DNA of 14,581 bases from an uncultured Oscillospiraceae bacterium (GTDB lineage Bacteria > Bacillota_A > Clostridia > Oscillospirales > Oscillospiraceae). A program made the position numbers and the translations under genes. Location of the stretch: NCBI GenBank assembly GCA_900757695.1, contig CAAEOU010000111.1, forward strand, positions 1 to 14,581. Direction: 5' to 3'. The notes under the pieces were generated by a model. It worked only from the letters and a program-made list of their open reading frames with translations. It searched no databases and had not been told where the DNA came from. Shown here piece by piece: positions 13,911-14,581 of the stretch (position 1 is its first letter; each line of letters opens with the position of its first letter).

Positions 13911-14273
13911 ATGAAAAAAAACCATATGACATTGCTGCTGACAGCGGCACTGATGCTGATGCTGTGTCTTGGCGGCTGCGGCACCGATAAAAACGGAAGC
14001 ACCAATGCCTCGGCGTCGCCCTCCGCCACGGCCACGGTAAGCCCCTCGCCCATGGTGACGGAGCAGCCAGACAGCCAGCGGGAAAATCCCGGCAGTGCGG
14101 ATGCCGCAGAGGACGGCAAGATCACGGAGGCGCCCGCAGAGAATACAGACTCCTCTGCCATGCCGGAGGCGGGCTCGGAGGCCGGTGACGACCTGAAGCG
14201 GGCCGGTGAGGATCTGGGCGATGCGGCCCGGGAGGCCGGCCGCAGTGTGGAAGATGGCCTGAAGGGCCAGTAA
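13911..14273 (+). CDS. Small secreted lipoprotein, function unknown
   Basis: This 120-residue protein has a lipoprotein signal peptide: basic MKKNH, a hydrophobic core TLLLTAALMLMLCL, and the lipobox LGGC with the modified cysteine at residue 23. The mature protein should be attached to the outer face of the membrane. Residues 24-90 are low-complexity, rich in S, T, A, P, E and D, and look like a flexible linker. The last 30 residues, around DDLKRAGEDLGDAAREAGRS, form a short-period amphipathic helix with D/E-L/A-G-x-A spacing, similar in style to LEA- or YtxH-like helices. No catalytic domain is present. The start has AGGAGG (13897-13902) eight bases upstream. It probably forms a single-gene unit between the repeat at 13798 and the hairpin at 14280. 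Confidence 0.82.
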   Translation: MKKNHMTLLLTAALMLMLCLGGCGTDKNGSTNASASPSATATVSPSPMVTEQPDSQRENPGSADAAEDGKITEAPAENTDSSAMPEAGSEAGDDLKRAGEDLGDAAREAGRSVEDGLKGQ

Positions 14274-14279
14274 AATGCA

Positions 14280-14325
14280 GCGCACCTGCCGATGGGAGAA
14301 GCTGGAGGCAGGTGCGCATTTCCTT
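14280..14325 (+). terminator. Probable terminator after the lipoprotein gene
   Basis: GCGCACCTGCC (14280-14290) and GGCAGGTGCGC (14307-14317) form a perfect 11-bp stem with a 16-nt loop, seven bases after the stop. The tail ATTTCCTT is only moderately U-rich, so termination may be incomplete. Confidence 0.65.
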
Positions 14326-14359
14326 GCCCTCCCGGTGGAAACGGAATAGGATCGGGGAA

Positions 14360-14402
14360 ATCCCTTCGGAGATACGCTGAAGCGGCGTATGTCCGGAGGG
14401 AT
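14360..14402. repeat. Long imperfect hairpin in an intergenic region
   Basis: The 11 bases ATCCCTTCGGA (14360-14370) pair with TCCGGAGGGAT (14392-14402). After a G-G mismatch, ATACGC (14372-14377) pairs with GCGTAT (14385-14390) around a 7-nt loop. The total is 17 paired positions with one wobble. T-tracts are weak on both sides. On the minus strand it lies 8 bases beyond the stop of the candidate small ORF at 14411-14530 and could end that transcript. Confidence 0.5.
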
Positions 14403-14410
14403 CGATTGGT

Positions 14411-14530
14411 TTATGGGGGCGTATTGCGCAGCCGTTTGTCCATCATCAGAGCAGTGGCCGGGTGGGAAAGGCTGATTTCCACGGCGGTCATAAAAAAGAA
14501 AATCGCATACAATATTTCCAAAAATTCCAT
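14411..14530 (-). CDS. Candidate 39-residue small membrane protein
   Basis: A minus-strand frame runs from ATG (14530-14528) to TAA (14413-14411). It encodes a short protein with an N-terminal hydrophobic stretch, LEILYAIFFFMTAVEI, followed by a polar tail ending DKRLRNTPP. A single membrane-inserted helix with a basic cytosolic end is plausible. Support is the hairpin at 14360-14402 just past the stop and the absence of any other gene here. Against it, there is no Shine-Dalgarno site before the ATG, and the start codon lies within an inverted repeat that also belongs to a plus-strand promoter. It may be chance. I could not find any family resemblance. Confidence 0.28.
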   Translation of the reverse strand: MEFLEILYAIFFFMTAVEISLSHPATALMMDKRLRNTPP

Positions 14531-14552
14531 TTTGGGTTGCAAAAAATGGAAT
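14524..14552. repeat. Perfect 10-bp inverted repeat over a -35 region, possible operator
   Basis: ATTCCATTTT (14524-14533) and AAAATGGAAT (14543-14552) are exact inverted copies separated by 9 bp. The -35 box TTGCAA (14537-14542) of the rightward promoter lies in the spacer. A dimeric repressor bound here would block that promoter. Confidence 0.5.
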
Positions 14553-14565
14553 ACTATGGTATACT
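14537..14565 (+). promoter_or_regulatory. Rightward sigma-A promoter at the window end
   Basis: TTGCAA (14537-14542) and TATACT (14560-14565) are 17 bp apart. Transcription would start near 14572 and serve a gene beyond the window. Confidence 0.65.
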
Positions 14566-14581
14566 CAGCCGGCTTGTGGAA

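Noticed and set aside
1..14581. CRISPR arrays, tRNAs, insertion sequences or attachment-site repeats
   Set aside because: By eye I found no regularly spaced direct repeats, cloverleaf segments, transposase motifs or long terminal inverted repeats.

Overview
The window looks like chromosomal DNA of a Gram-positive anaerobe in the class Clostridia. The evidence is a str-operon order rpsG-fusA-tuf, strong AGGAGG-type ribosome sites, sigma-A type promoters, U-tailed terminators and a fairly GC-rich coding style. Oscillospiraceae or a relative is my best guess, inferred from protein style and not from any search. I see no insertion sequence, prophage module, CRISPR array, rRNA or tRNA.

Layout. 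(1) Positions 1-3751 are the end of a ribosomal protein S7 gene, fusA (EF-G) and tuf (EF-Tu). tuf has its own promoter, and a textbook terminator follows it. (2) Positions 3752-4049 hold no protein gene. A TATAAT box there is followed by about 130 nt that fold into a long rod with internal bubbles, read here as a possible 6S-like RNA or structured leader. (3) Positions 4050-8821 are a tight same-strand run: a small DedA-like membrane protein (COG2426 type), a one-helix hypothetical protein, the helicase recD2, a comF phosphoribosyltransferase-fold protein and an mreB/mbl actin homologue, closed by a terminator. (4) Positions 9020-10996 encode a large flavin/Fe-S reductase of the 2,4-dienoyl-CoA reductase/old yellow enzyme family, behind a strong promoter. 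Its usual active-site histidine stretch is replaced. (5) Positions 11120-12512 encode a VTC-domain protein and a DUF4956 membrane protein, overlapping by 8 bp, a pair known to occur together in bacteria. (6) A minus-strand HD-domain hydrolase resembling small alarmone hydrolases (12554-13135) shares a convergent terminator with the DUF4956 gene. It is divergent from a small unknown protein gene (13339-13662). (7) Positions 13663-14581 contain several inverted repeats, a small secreted lipoprotein, a weak candidate 39-residue ORF on the minus strand, and an outward-reading promoter at the window end.

The first block is translation machinery. The recD2-comF-mreB block mixes DNA processing and cell shape, and I infer co-transcription only from spacing. 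The HD hydrolase would act on nucleotide alarmones if its family assignment holds. Most of the window is ordinary housekeeping sequence. The items most worth a second look are the RNA candidate at 3846-3980, the atypical reductase, the repeat-bearing divergent promoter region at 13148-13276, and the repeat-rich tail after 13663.
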